A stretch of 20,916 bases of DNA, from NCBI GenBank assembly GCA_003598085.1, contig QZKU01000046.1, positions 1 to 20,916 of the forward strand. The letters run 5' to 3'. A program made the translations under genes and the position numbers. Origin of the DNA: Candidatus Abyssobacteria bacterium SURF_5 (GTDB lineage Bacteria > Abyssobacteria > SURF-5). The notes beneath the pieces were generated by a model that was not told the origin of the DNA, did no database searches, and saw only the letters and a list, made by a program, of their open reading frames with translations. This document shows, piece after piece, positions 6,975-15,370 of this stretch (the first letter of the stretch is position 1; the number at the start of each line of letters is the position of its first letter).

Positions 6975-8066
6975 ATGACCGTTGAACAAAAAAAACGACA
7001 CGCTCACGGCGGGCATCCGGGCGGGAAATCGGAGCTGCGGCTGGTCGCGTGGGAGATCACGCGCTCGTGCAATCTCGCCTGCATCCACTGCCGCGCGTCG
7101 GCCGAGCGGGGCCCGTATCCGAACGAGCTCTCGACCGGGGAATGCAAGAAGGTTCTCGACGAGATCCACTCGTTCAGCGACCCGATCATCATCTTCACCG
7201 GCGGCGAGCCGCTGCTGCGCACGGACATCTTCGAGATCCTTCGCTACGGGCAGTCTCTCGGGATGAAGATGACGATGGCGGTCAACGGTGTTCTGCTGGA
7301 TGAGCCGACTGCGCGCCGGCTGGTCGAGCACGGCATCCAGCGCATCAGCGTCAGCATCGACGGCTCGACCGCGGAGACGCACGACGCGTTCCGGAAGGTG
7401 CCGGGCGCGTTTGCGGGCGCGATGCGGGGGATCGAGGCGGCGAAGAAGGCCGGACTTCCGTTCCAGCTCAACACCACGATCACCAGGATCAACCTGCACG
7501 AGATCGGCGACATCCTGAAGCTGGCGGTCGATCTGGGGGCGGTCGCCCACCACATTTTTCTCCTGGTCCCGACGGGCCGCGGGAAAGATCTCGAGGAACA
7601 GGAAATCCCTCCCGAGGAATACGAGCGGACGCTGAACTGGTTCTATGAGCAGCGCGAGAAGACTCCGCTCCAGCTCAAGGCGACGTGCGCCCCGCATTTT
7701 TACCGCATTCTGCGCCAGCGGGCGGCGGCCGAGGGCAAAGAGGTGAGCTTCGAGACCTACGGGATGGACGCCGTGACGCGCGGCTGTCTCGGCGGCGTCG
7801 CTTTCTGTTTCATCTCGCACGTCGGCACGCTCTCGCCGTGCGGATACCTCGAGCTCGACTGCGGCAACGTGCGCGCGGAGGGCTTTCGCGCGGCGTGGGA
7901 GAACTCGAAGGTCTTCAACGAGCTGCGCGACTTCAGCCGCTACGAGGGCAAGTGCGGGAAGTGCCGCTACCTGAAAGTGTGCGGCGGCTGCAGGGCGCGC
8001 GCGTACGCGCGGACCGGCAATTACCTTGCGGAAGAGCCCTACTGCGTGTATCCGGGCTCCGGGTGA
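6975..8066 (+). CDS. ahbD: AhbD, heme synthase of the siroheme-dependent pathway (radical SAM/SPASM)
   Basis: AhbD oxidatively decarboxylates two propionates of Fe-coproporphyrin III to vinyl groups, giving heme b. The 363-residue protein begins with a His/Gly-rich segment (HAHGGHPGGKSE, 9-20) as in other AhbD proteins. It then has the radical SAM motif CNLACIHC (C32, C36, C39), GGEP at 76-79 and ISVSIDGSTAETHDAFR near 124-140. The C-terminal cysteines C238, C271, C278, C289, C296, C327, C330, C336, C339 and C357 fit the auxiliary cluster regions. It is about 30% shorter in its linker than some SPASM proteins but of normal AhbD length. The ATG at 6975 has no Shine-Dalgarno; the upstream sequence is AT-rich and abuts the repeat patch. 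ahbA/ahbB follow 41 bp downstream. Confidence 0.88.
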   Translation: MTVEQKKRHAHGGHPGGKSELRLVAWEITRSCNLACIHCRASAERGPYPNELSTGECKKVLDEIHSFSDPIIIFTGGEPLLRTDIFEILRYGQSLGMKMTMAVNGVLLDEPTARRLVEHGIQRISVSIDGSTAETHDAFRKVPGAFAGAMRGIEAAKKAGLPFQLNTTITRINLHEIGDILKLAVDLGAVAHHIFLLVPTGRGKDLEEQEIPPEEYERTLNWFYEQREKTPLQLKATCAPHFYRILRQRAAAEGKEVSFETYGMDAVTRGCLGGVAFCFISHVGTLSPCGYLELDCGNVRAEGFRAAWENSKVFNELRDFSRYEGKCGKCRYLKVCGGCRARAYARTGNYLAEEPYCVYPGSG

Positions 8067-8107
8067 GAAAGACTCGCTCGCGCGGCCTCTTGTCTCTCTA
8101 ACCAAAT

Positions 8108-8584
8108 ATGGACGGCATGACTGCATTCAAGAGAATCGAGCAGGAAGTCCTGAAGGTCATCCAGCAGGAATTCCCCATCTCGCCTCATCCCTACCGGGAG
8201 CTTGCCCGGCGGATCGGTTCGTCCGAGGACGACGTGTTTCATGCAGTCGAACACCTCCGCAAAACGGGGATCATCCGGCGCCTCGGCGGCAGCTTCGACT
8301 CGCGAAAGGTCGGCTACAAGAGCACCCTCGTCGCGCTCAGCGTCCCGAAGGAGCGCCTTTCCGAGGTCGTTTCGATCGTCAACGGCTACACCGGCGTGAC
8401 CCACAATTATGAGCGCGAGGGCGCCTACAACGTCTGGTTCACGCTGATCGAGCAGTCCGAGAAGAAGATAGAGGAGACGCTCGGCGAGATCGGGCGGCGG
8501 ACCGGCCTCAAGCCGCTCAACCTTCCCGCATCACACCTGTTCAAGATCAAGGTGGACTTCGATCTGGAGAACGACGGCGAATGA
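8108..8584 (+). CDS. ahbA: Siroheme decarboxylase subunit (AhbA-type, AsnC/Lrp-like fold)
   Basis: Siroheme decarboxylase removes two acetate carboxyls from siroheme to give 12,18-didecarboxysiroheme; it is a heterodimer of two related proteins with an Lrp/AsnC-like fold. This 158-residue subunit has an N-terminal AsnC-type helix-turn-helix region (about 22-58, PISPHPYRELARRIGS...RRLGG), then a C-terminal ligand domain with FDSRKVGYKSTLVAL (63-77) and VTHNYEREGAYNVWFTL (97-113), both typical of the Ahb/NirD class and not of true Lrp regulators. Its stop overlaps the next start by four bases (ATGA), so the two subunits are translationally coupled. The start has weak ribosome-site support; ATG at 8117 is possible. 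Which of the two is AhbA and which AhbB is assigned from gene order and is uncertain. Confidence 0.85.
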   Translation: MDGMTAFKRIEQEVLKVIQQEFPISPHPYRELARRIGSSEDDVFHAVEHLRKTGIIRRLGGSFDSRKVGYKSTLVALSVPKERLSEVVSIVNGYTGVTHNYEREGAYNVWFTLIEQSEKKIEETLGEIGRRTGLKPLNLPASHLFKIKVDFDLENDGE

Positions 8585-9048
8585 AACTCGACCCCCTCGA
8601 TCATAAAATCATCAATGCGCTTTCCGGCGACCTTCCGCACACCAGGGAGCCGTACCGGCAGATAGCCGAGGAACTGGGTGTCACCGAAGAAGAGCTGCTC
8701 GCGCGGGTCCGGGGATATCTTGAGAAGGGCCTGCTGAGGCGGATGGGCGCGATGATCGCGCACCGTGCGGCCGGGGTCGACGCCAACGGCATGATCGTGT
8801 GGGACGTGCCGGAGGATCGGATCGAGGAAGTCGGCCGAATGCTGGCGTCGGCGCCGGAGATCACGCACTGCTACGCGCGCCCCCGCTTTGCGGAGTGGCC
8901 CTACAACCTGTACACGATGGTTCACGGGCGCACGCGCGCCTTCTGCGAGAAGACCGCGAAACGTCTCGCGGCCGAGGTCGGCATCGACCGGTTCAAGCTC
9001 GTGTTCAGCACGCGCGAGTTCAAGAAAACCAGTCCGCGGTATTTTTAG
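8581..9048 (+). CDS. ahbB: Siroheme decarboxylase subunit (AhbB-type, AsnC/Lrp-like fold)
   Basis: This is the partner of the preceding subunit in siroheme decarboxylation. The 155-residue product has an N-terminal winged-helix-like region (about 5-56) and a ligand domain with LRRMGAMIAHRAAGVDANGM (52-71), THCYARPRFAEWPYN (95-109) and a C-terminal EFKKTSPRYF. The HCYxRP...WPYNL...MxHG motif marks the other paralogue class (NirG/H-like) compared with the VTHNY class upstream, as expected for a two-subunit enzyme. It starts within the upstream stop codon (ATGA overlap), and a GGAG lies a few bases before. A gap of 110 bp separates it from hemL. The alpha/beta naming is provisional. Confidence 0.85.
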   Translation: MKLDPLDHKIINALSGDLPHTREPYRQIAEELGVTEEELLARVRGYLEKGLLRRMGAMIAHRAAGVDANGMIVWDVPEDRIEEVGRMLASAPEITHCYARPRFAEWPYNLYTMVHGRTRAFCEKTAKRLAAEVGIDRFKLVFSTREFKKTSPRYF

Positions 9049-9158
9049 CCGATTCAGCGATCGCCGGCCGCTCTCCAATACCGCGACACAGCCTCAAATA
9101 TTTATCCCGGGGAGATGGGTACATGCTTCAGGAATTGAGCTAACGTCGGGGGGAATGC

Positions 9159-10454
9159 ATGGCTGCAAGAAAGATGACGAAGTCGAAGCAGTTGTGGAAG
9201 CAGGCGCAGCGGCTGATGCCGGGCGGCGTGAACAGCCCGGTGCGCGCGTTCAAAGGGGTCGGCGGCTCGCCGATATTTGTTGAAAGAGGCAAGGGAAGCC
9301 GCATCTGGGACGTCGACGGCAACGAGTATATCGACTACGTGTGCTCGTGGGGGCCGTTGATCCTCGGGCACGCCCATAAAGAGGTCGTTGCCCGATTGCG
9401 AAAGACGGCGGCCGAGGGAACCAGTTTCGGCATCCCGACCGAAAAGGAATCGCGGCTGGCGAAGATGATCATGCGCGCGTTTCCGTCGATCGAGCGCGTG
9501 CGCCTGGTAAACTCCGGCACCGAGGCGGTCATGAGCGCGATCCGGCTGGCGCGCGCGTGGACGGATCGGCCGCTGATCGTGAAGTTCGAGGGGTGCTACC
9601 ACGGGCACGCCGACGGCCTGCTGGTGAAGGCGGGCTCGGGCGCGATGACGCTCGGGGTGCCGACGAGTCCGGGCGTGCCGCCGCAGTATGCGGGCTGCAC
9701 CATCACGCTTCCGTATAATGATCTCGAAGCCGCCGCGGCCGCCTTCCGCGAGCACGGCAGCGAGATCGCCTGCCTGATCGTCGAGCCGATTGCGGGGAAC
9801 ATGGGGGTCGTGCCGCCGGAGGAGGGCTACCTCGAAGGCCTGCGCGAGCTGACGGCAAAGCACGGCGTCCTGCTGATCTTCGACGAGATCATCACCGGTT
9901 TTCGCGTCGCGTACGGCGGCGCCCAGAAGCTTTTCAAGGTGAAGCCCGACCTCACGACGCTCGGCAAGATCATCGGCGGCGGCCTACCCGTGGGCGCATA
10001 CGGCGGCAGGGCGGACATCATGGAGATGATGGCGCCGGCCGGTCCGGTCTACCAGGCGGGAACGCTTTCGGGCAACCCGCTGGCGGTCGAGGCCGGCATC
10101 GCAACGCTCGAGGTGCTCTCGCGGCCGGGCGCATACAAGAAGCTGGACCTGTTGGCGGAGCGGCTGGGCGAGGGCCTGATCGAGGCCGCTCGAATGGCCG
10201 GCATCCCATCGTATCATACCAGGATCGGTTCGATGCTGTGCATGTTCTTTTCCGAGCAGCCGGTGCGCAACCTCGCGGATGCGCTGAGGTGCGACACGCG
10301 CAGATACGCGAAGTATTTTCACGAGATGCTCGAGCGCGGCGTGTACCTGGCGCCGTCCCAGTTCGAGGCCGCATTCGTTTCGCTCGCGCATACGGAGAAG
10401 GACGTCGAGAGAACGGTTCGGGCCGCCGAGCAGTCTCTCCTGGAAATCGAATAG
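9159..10454 (+). CDS. hemL: Glutamate-1-semialdehyde 2,1-aminomutase HemL
   Basis: HemL is a PLP enzyme that converts glutamate-1-semialdehyde to 5-aminolevulinate, the entry metabolite of the C5 tetrapyrrole pathway. The 431-residue length is typical. Visible motifs are [11 protein letters not shown] (21-31), [15 protein letters not shown] (118-132), the [10 protein letters not shown] segment (241-250, whose aspartate contacts the PLP ring nitrogen), and the PLP-binding K270 in [17 protein letters not shown]. The ATG at 9159 follows a GGGGGGA by four bases; ATG at 9174 is a less supported alternative. It is the last gene of the heme block and feeds HemB. hemA (glutamyl-tRNA reductase), hemC, hemD and the siroheme synthase genes are not in the window. 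Confidence 0.97.
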   Translation: MAARKMTKSKQLWKQAQRLMPGGVNSPVRAFKGVGGSPIFVERGKGSRIWDVDGNEYIDYVCSWGPLILGHAHKEVVARLRKTAAEGTSFGIPTEKESRLAKMIMRAFPSIERVRLVNSGTEAVMSAIRLARAWTDRPLIVKFEGCYHGHADGLLVKAGSGAMTLGVPTSPGVPPQYAGCTITLPYNDLEAAAAAFREHGSEIACLIVEPIAGNMGVVPPEEGYLEGLRELTAKHGVLLIFDEIITGFRVAYGGAQKLFKVKPDLTTLGKIIGGGLPVGAYGGRADIMEMMAPAGPVYQAGTLSGNPLAVEAGIATLEVLSRPGAYKKLDLLAERLGEGLIEAARMAGIPSYHTRIGSMLCMFFSEQPVRNLADALRCDTRRYAKYFHEMLERGVYLAPSQFEAAFVSLAHTEKDVERTVRAAEQSLLEIE

Positions 10455-10587
10455 AGGCCACCGGATAAAACGCTTTATTTTTTTGGCGCTTTCGGCTATA
10501 CTTTCCCTTTGACATCCGAACGCGATCAGGCTTCCTTTGAGGAGGAAAGCCGAGGGGAGGGGCCGGCGAGCGCATAAAGAGGATTGG
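10455..10587 (+). promoter_or_regulatory. Intergenic region before the antiporter, possible weak promoter
   Basis: A TATACT (10497-10502) is a good -10 candidate, but the box 17 bp upstream (TTTATT, 10474-10479) is a poor -35. An A/T-rich mini-hairpin (ATAAA/TTTAT) with a T-run near 10466-10484 could end heme-operon transcripts weakly. Both readings are tentative. Confidence 0.3.
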
Positions 10588-12282
10588 ATGCCGTCGGTTC
10601 CCGCAGGAGAAGTCAGGCTGATCGTTCACGTCGGCCTGATGCTGATTCTCGGACTTTTCTTTGGAGGGCTGGTCGCGCGGGTGCGCGTCCCGCGCGTCAC
10701 CGGCTACCTGGCGGCGGGCTTTCTGCTCGGCCCGTCGGTGAGCCGGATGGTCCAGTGGGACGAGCTGCGCAACTTCGATCTCATCGCGCAGCTGGCGCTG
10801 GGGCTGATCATGTTCAGCATCGGCGGCGAGTTCCGGGCCGACCACATCAGGCGCTTCGGCCGCAAGCTCTTTCTGGTGACGGCGGTACAGATGGTGCTGA
10901 CGTGGGCATTGGTCGGCGGTCTGCTGTGGCTGGTCAGCCGCAATTTCATTCTGGCTGTCGTGGTCGGCTTCATAGCGATGGAAACCGCCCCCGCCACCAC
11001 CCTTGTGGTAATCAAGGAATACGAGTCGGAAGGCTCGTTCACCTCGAACCTGATGGCGCTGGTGGGAATCAACAATTTCCTTTGTCTCATTTTATTTCCG
11101 TTCCTGCTCGTCCTCGTGATGCAGAACGAGCGGGGGCTGGCTTTTTCCGCGATGGAAGCTGGGCGCTCGATGCTGCTGGGGCTGGCCGGCGGGTTCGCGC
11201 TGAGCTTTTTGGAAGAGCGCGTATACACGCCCAAGCAGCAATTGCTGCTTGCGATTGCGGCGATAACCCTGGTCGTTGGGATGGCATACGCCTGGGGCGG
11301 GTCCGGTCCGCTGGCGACCCTGGTGCTTGGCGCTGCCAAGAGGAACACCTCGGCGCACGGCGCTTCGATGTTCCAGTTGATCGATGCGAGCGCCTATCCG
11401 TTTTATGTGATATTTTTTGTGATAGCAGGCGCGAATCTTCATCTTGAAACGCTGGTGCACGTAGGGCTGCTGGGGGCGGCCTACATTGGCGGCAGGACGC
11501 TGGCGAAGATAGCGGGTTCGGCGCTCGGGGCCTCGGCGGCCGGTCTCTCGGAGGAATGGCGGCGGTACCTCGGCCTCGCGATGCTCTCGCACGCGGGGGT
11601 GGCCATCGGACTGGCGATGGCCGTGGGCCAGTCCGGTCTGCAGGGCGCGCAGGCCATGCAGGCGATCGTGCTTGGCTCGATCGTTGTGTTTGAGGTCTTC
11701 GGGCCGCTATCGGTTCGGTTTTCGCTTGTCCGGTGCGGAGAGGTGAAGCTGGTGTCGCTCTTGCCGCACCTGCCGGGCAGATCGGTGTCCGACATTTTAG
11801 AGATGATGGCAAGCCGGGTCCGCGCATCGATTGGGTTGCCGCCTTCGGCTTTCCGCGGCCGCGGTATGGCTGGGCCTGCGGCAAAGCACGTTATGAGAAG
11901 AAACGTCGAGAGCGTGCTGGAGAACGCCGGTTTGGACGAATTGATGAAGATATTCTCCCACGCCCGGTATGACCTGCTTCCGGTGGTGACGAAAGAGGGG
12001 AGATATATCGGGAATATCTCGTTTGCGCGCATCCGCGACGTGATATTCGATGAGGCCGTGGCCGATCTGCTGATCGCACGGGACATGCTTGATGACGCTG
12101 TCGTGTACGTGACGCCGGGTGAGAGCGTGGACTCGATCCTTCAAAAGTTCAGCGAGATGAGCGAGGAGGTCGGCACCTTGCCCGTGATATCCGAAGGCGA
12201 AAGCCCGCGGGTCGTGGGCATGGTTCGGCAGCGAGACGCAGTTGACGCCTATTGGCGCGCTCAGCGGGCAAAGGCGGGCTGA
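10588..12282 (+). CDS. CPA2-family cation/proton antiporter with C-terminal CBS domain pair
   Basis: A 564-residue inner-membrane protein. Residues 1 to about 400 contain roughly 12 hydrophobic segments and resemble the Na+/H+ exchanger (CPA2/KefB) fold, with TGYLAAGFLLGPSV near 38-51, the GLIMFSIGGEF segment near 74-84 and SHAGVAIGLAMAVG near 333-346. The rest is cytoplasmic, with a CBS-like pair: HVMRRNVESVLENAGLDEL around 435-453, then RYDLLPVV, and a second repeat containing VVYVTPGESVDSILQKF and a GTLPVI motif. CBS pairs usually bind adenine nucleotides and gate transport. I chose the ATG at 10588, which follows GAGG by five bases. It is followed after 38 bp by a PTS EIIA protein, so PTS control of ion transport is plausible. 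The transported ion (Na+, K+) is not deducible. Confidence 0.85.
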   Translation: MPSVPAGEVRLIVHVGLMLILGLFFGGLVARVRVPRVTGYLAAGFLLGPSVSRMVQWDELRNFDLIAQLALGLIMFSIGGEFRADHIRRFGRKLFLVTAVQMVLTWALVGGLLWLVSRNFILAVVVGFIAMETAPATTLVVIKEYESEGSFTSNLMALVGINNFLCLILFPFLLVLVMQNERGLAFSAMEAGRSMLLGLAGGFALSFLEERVYTPKQQLLLAIAAITLVVGMAYAWGGSGPLATLVLGAAKRNTSAHGASMFQLIDASAYPFYVIFFVIAGANLHLETLVHVGLLGAAYIGGRTLAKIAGSALGASAAGLSEEWRRYLGLAMLSHAGVAIGLAMAVGQSGLQGAQAMQAIVLGSIVVFEVFGPLSVRFSLVRCGEVKLVSLLPHLPGRSVSDILEMMASRVRASIGLPPSAFRGRGMAGPAAKHVMRRNVESVLENAGLDELMKIFSHARYDLLPVVTKEGRYIGNISFARIRDVIFDEAVADLLIARDMLDDAVVYVTPGESVDSILQKFSEMSEEVGTLPVISEGESPRVVGMVRQRDAVDAYWRAQRAKAG

Positions 12283-12320
12283 GCGCACGAATGAAAGCAG
12301 AAAAGGGTGGTGATATCCCA

Positions 12321-12800
12321 ATGAGGCTCTCAGAGTTCCTCCGGCCCGAGCTCATCAAGGTGAGGCTGGAGGCGAAGGATAAGTGGGACTGCATCGCACA
12401 GCTGATCGATCTGGCGGTCGCGGCGAAAGAGCTGAAGCCGGAGACCCGGGACAAGGTCCTCGAGATCGTCTACGACCGGGAACGCTCGATGAGCACCGGC
12501 ATGGAGCGGGGCATCGCCATCCCGCACGCGAGCACCCACCTGGTCGATTCCATCGTCGGGGCTATCGGGATATCCAGAAGCGGGATACCGTTCGACTCGC
12601 TTGACGGCCAGCCCGCTCAACTCGTGGTTCTTTTGGTGATCCCCAAGGATAAATTTCAGCAGCACGTGCGAACGCTTGCCGGGATCGCCCGCCTCTTCAA
12701 ACACGATTTCATGACCACCGCTCTTCGAGATGCAAAATCGCCCGAAGAGGCGATGGATATCATCAGGAACGAGGAACGCAAGGACCTGTTTACGACCTGA
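12321..12800 (+). CDS. PTS EIIA (nitrogen/fructose-type) domain protein
   Basis: A 159-residue single-domain EIIA of the fructose/mannitol/Ntr class. The phosphorylatable histidine is H69 in GIAIPHAST, preceded by REREMSTGMERG-like sequence with the family's arginines and followed by VGAIGISRSGIPFDSLDGQPAQLVVLLV. No EIIB or EIIC is nearby, so it probably acts as a regulator rather than a sugar transporter component. It directly follows the antiporter gene, and stand-alone EIIA proteins are known to regulate K+ transport (EIIA-Ntr on TrkA and KdpD in proteobacteria). A matching role for this antiporter is inference. I chose the ATG at 12321, which has GGGTGGTG upstream and aligns with the family N-terminus; ATG at 12291 would add ten residues. 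Confidence 0.88.
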   Translation: MRLSEFLRPELIKVRLEAKDKWDCIAQLIDLAVAAKELKPETRDKVLEIVYDRERSMSTGMERGIAIPHASTHLVDSIVGAIGISRSGIPFDSLDGQPAQLVVLLVIPKDKFQQHVRTLAGIARLFKHDFMTTALRDAKSPEEAMDIIRNEERKDLFTT

Positions 12801-12801
12801 C

Positions 12802-12841
12802 ATGCCGGCATATTCGAGCAGCGGCCGATGCAACCGGCCGC
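12802..12841. repeat. Two small palindromes downstream of the EIIA gene
   Basis: ATGCCGGCAT (12802-12811) is a perfect palindrome, and GCGGCCG/CGGCCGC (12821-12841) forms a seven-base-pair stem with a seven-base loop. They lie within 40 bp of the EIIA stop. There is no T-run, so a classic intrinsic terminator is not supported, but a Rho-independent pause or RNA-processing site is possible. Confidence 0.35.
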
Positions 12842-12917
12842 GATCCGGAATCCCCGCCCGACCCACAAGAAGCAAGCCTCGCGATCTTTCATGTTGCAGA
12901 ATAGAAACAAACTTGCT

Positions 12918-13802
12918 ATGAACACCGCCGTCCAAACGCTGTTGCAGCGCGATTCGCTTTTTCTCGTGATCGAGCTTCGCGCGCTCTGGGTATCGATCGC
13001 TTTGCAGATGCTTGCGGCGATGGCGTATCTGCGCTGGCTGATCTCGCCGCGCGACAAGACCGGCAGGAGCGCCAGGCGCCTGCTCTTCACGGCGACGCTG
13101 ATCCTTTCCCTGATCATCCTGTGCAGGACGGTGCAGGCGGGGCGGCCGCCGTACCAGACGCTGTATGAGAGCCTGTTGTGGTTCTCGTGGAGCGCCCTGC
13201 TCGCGTACCTCGTCGTCGAGCGCAGCTTCGAGAGCATTCATGCCGCCGGGTTCCCGGTGGCCGTTATCGCCGCCGCCGCGTGCCTGTACGCCGTCCTCGG
13301 GCGCGATCCCGCGCTGGAGCCGCTGCCGCCCGCCCTGCAGAGCCAGTGGTTTCTGTGGCATGTGATCATCGCGTTCATCTCATATGCCGTCTTTGTGGTC
13401 GCCTTTGCGGTCGAGCTGGCGCACGTGTCGCTCGTGGGCCTGCTGCCGTACCGGATCCTCAAGCGGTATCGGATGGAAAGCGAGGCCGCGGCGCGTTTTC
13501 ACCGGTCGGCGCACCGGCTGGTGCTGTTCGGCTTCCCGCTGCTGACGTTCGGGATCGTGACGGGCGCGGCATGGGCGGAGCAGGCGTGGGGGCGCTATTG
13601 GTCGTGGGACCCGAAGGAAACGTGGTCGCTGATCACCTGGACGGTGTACGCCCTCTATCTGCATGCGATGACGATGGGCCGGTGGAGGGGCGGCCGCGCC
13701 TCGGCCTTGAATATCCTGGGCTTCGTATGCATGGTGATGACGTTTTTGGGCGTCAACTGGATCAGCCGGCTGCTCGGCATCCCGAGTCTGCACGCGTACT
13801 GA
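12918..13802 (+). CDS. ccsA: Cytochrome c assembly protein CcsA (system II heme handling)
   Basis: CcsA acts with ResB (CcsB) to export heme and attach it to CXXCH apocytochromes on the outer side of the membrane. The 294-residue protein has about eight hydrophobic segments and the hallmark tryptophan-rich (WWD) motif WGRYWSWDPKETWS (224-237), which presents heme. Histidines H148 (WHVII) and H249 (LYLHAM) are placed like the conserved heme-coordinating histidines in the family. I chose the ATG at 12918, which begins just before the first hydrophobic segment; in-frame ATGs at 12828 and 12891 lack ribosome sites, and the chosen one has only weak support. resB follows after 17 bp. CcmC and CcmF share the WWD motif, but the size and the adjacent resB favour CcsA. 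Confidence 0.9.
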   Translation: MNTAVQTLLQRDSLFLVIELRALWVSIALQMLAAMAYLRWLISPRDKTGRSARRLLFTATLILSLIILCRTVQAGRPPYQTLYESLLWFSWSALLAYLVVERSFESIHAAGFPVAVIAAAACLYAVLGRDPALEPLPPALQSQWFLWHVIIAFISYAVFVVAFAVELAHVSLVGLLPYRILKRYRMESEAAARFHRSAHRLVLFGFPLLTFGIVTGAAWAEQAWGRYWSWDPKETWSLITWTVYALYLHAMTMGRWRGGRASALNILGFVCMVMTFLGVNWISRLLGIPSLHAY

Positions 13803-13819
13803 ACCGGCATTGGAGGTAG

Positions 13820-15304
13820 ATGCGCGAAGCGGCGACAAAACAAAGGAATTCTTCCGGCGGCGGATTCTACCGCACTCTGGTCTCGGTCAAAACGACGCTG
13901 GTCTTCCTCGGGGTTTTCGCCGCGCTCTTTTTCCTTGGGACTATTTTCCCGCAGGACCCCGACCCGGCCGCAATCGAGCGGTATCGCGAGTCCGGCGGCA
14001 AGCTGGCGGGCCTGGTCGCCGCGCTGGACCTCCTCGACATATTTCATTCGTCGTATTTCTTGCTGCTCGCGTCCGCGTTCGCCGTTCACCTGCTCCTGTG
14101 CGGCATCCACAGGCTGAGCATCATCCGAAAACGCCCGAAGTACGGCCTCTTCAGCCGCGACGAGTTGCTGCAGCGCGAGCATTCGTTCTCGATCTCCTCC
14201 ACCGATGGAGAGGCCGGGCCCGACATCGAGCGCATGCTCGGCGCGTTCGGATTTCGGCGGATGAAATATTATTCCGAGAACGCGAATGTGAAGCGGGTCG
14301 TGGCCGAGAAGGGATTACCTTTCCGCTGGCTCTCCTGGACGTACCATCTTCTCATACTGATCACGATGGCGGGCTTCATCGTATCCTTCCTTTTTGCTTT
14401 CGAGGACTACGTCGAGGTGTCCGCGGGACAGAGGAAAACGATTTCGCTCGATGCCCGCACGAACTGGAGAAAGTTGGCCGATGTCCTCGGCCTGAGAAGC
14501 GAGGGCCGGTCGCGCCGGCTCGACATCGAGTTGGAGGATTTCTCGACAGCGTACGTCGAGAAGCCGCATCTCGAGTACCCGAAAAAGCCGGGCGCCCGCT
14601 TTGCCTCGCTCTGGGGAAAATCGCCCGCGCGCCCGCATTACGTCCTGCCTGCGAACTCGGTGACGCCGTCCGACTGGTACAGCACGCTGACCGTATATCT
14701 CGATGGGGGGCCGGTCAAGCAAAAGACGATCGAAGTGAACGATCCGCTTCGGTTCGGCGGCATGACGTTCTATCAGATCGGATACGAACACGCCTTCGAT
14801 CTTCAGGCAGGCGAAGAAATATTGGCCGATCTGACGGCGGAGGAGCCATTTTCCATTCCGCAGATGGAAGGCGAGTTTTTGCTCGAGACGCCGCGCGATG
14901 GCCCTCTGCAGACGTACGCCGGAGAGAAGAAGGAGCTGCGCCCGGCCGCGAGGCTGAAATACCGGCCGCCGTCGTCGACGCAAAAGCGGGCGTGGTCAGT
15001 TGTCGCCGAGCTGTATCCCGATGAGCCGGCAAAGGCAATGCGCACCCGTTTCGTCCTGTCGAACATGCGGGAAAGCAGCATCCTCAGTTACCGGTACGAT
15101 CCCGGGGTGCCCATTCTCTGGACGGCCGCCGGGCTGCTGATGCTGCTGATGGGGTTGCGCATCTACATGCCGTGGTATCAGGTGCATTGTCATGTGGACC
15201 GGATGAATGGGCGAACTCTGATCACCGTGAGCATCCGGATGGTCGGCCTGTTTGCGCGGCCGGAGCGCCTGAAACTGCGAATGAGCGACGCCCTCCGGAA
15301 GTAG
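13820..15304 (+). CDS. resB: ResB/CcsB-like cytochrome c biogenesis protein (system II)
   Basis: ResB is the partner of CcsA in system II cytochrome c maturation and keeps heme and apocytochrome cysteines reduced. The 494-residue protein has transmembrane segments at about 20-41, 78-97, 172-194 and near the C-terminus (about 430-450), with a large soluble domain between segments 3 and 4 that would lie outside the cytoplasm. Family features include the VSVKTTLVFLGVFAALFFLG start (21-40), the SWTYHLLILITMAGF segment and a GGMTFYQIGYEH-type segment late in the soluble domain. GGAGGT lies six bases before the ATG. The order ccsA then resB is the reverse of the more common resB-ccsA. The length is near that of Bacillus ResB. 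Confidence 0.9.
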   Translation: MREAATKQRNSSGGGFYRTLVSVKTTLVFLGVFAALFFLGTIFPQDPDPAAIERYRESGGKLAGLVAALDLLDIFHSSYFLLLASAFAVHLLLCGIHRLSIIRKRPKYGLFSRDELLQREHSFSISSTDGEAGPDIERMLGAFGFRRMKYYSENANVKRVVAEKGLPFRWLSWTYHLLILITMAGFIVSFLFAFEDYVEVSAGQRKTISLDARTNWRKLADVLGLRSEGRSRRLDIELEDFSTAYVEKPHLEYPKKPGARFASLWGKSPARPHYVLPANSVTPSDWYSTLTVYLDGGPVKQKTIEVNDPLRFGGMTFYQIGYEHAFDLQAGEEILADLTAEEPFSIPQMEGEFLLETPRDGPLQTYAGEKKELRPAARLKYRPPSSTQKRAWSVVAELYPDEPAKAMRTRFVLSNMRESSILSYRYDPGVPILWTAAGLLMLLMGLRIYMPWYQVHCHVDRMNGRTLITVSIRMVGLFARPERLKLRMSDALRK

Positions 15305-15370
15305 CATGCGCGCCGCGCCACGTTCATACTGAAACAGCATCTGCGGCATACCCATATCTCCCGAGCGAGC

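Noticed and set aside
8108-9048. Two Lrp/AsnC-family transcription regulators
   Set aside because: The conserved siroheme-decarboxylase signatures and their place between ahbD and hemL fit enzyme subunits better than regulators.
12894-12922. TTGCAG-17-TATGAA as a ccsA promoter
   Set aside because: The -10 box would overlap the chosen start codon and place the transcript start inside the gene.
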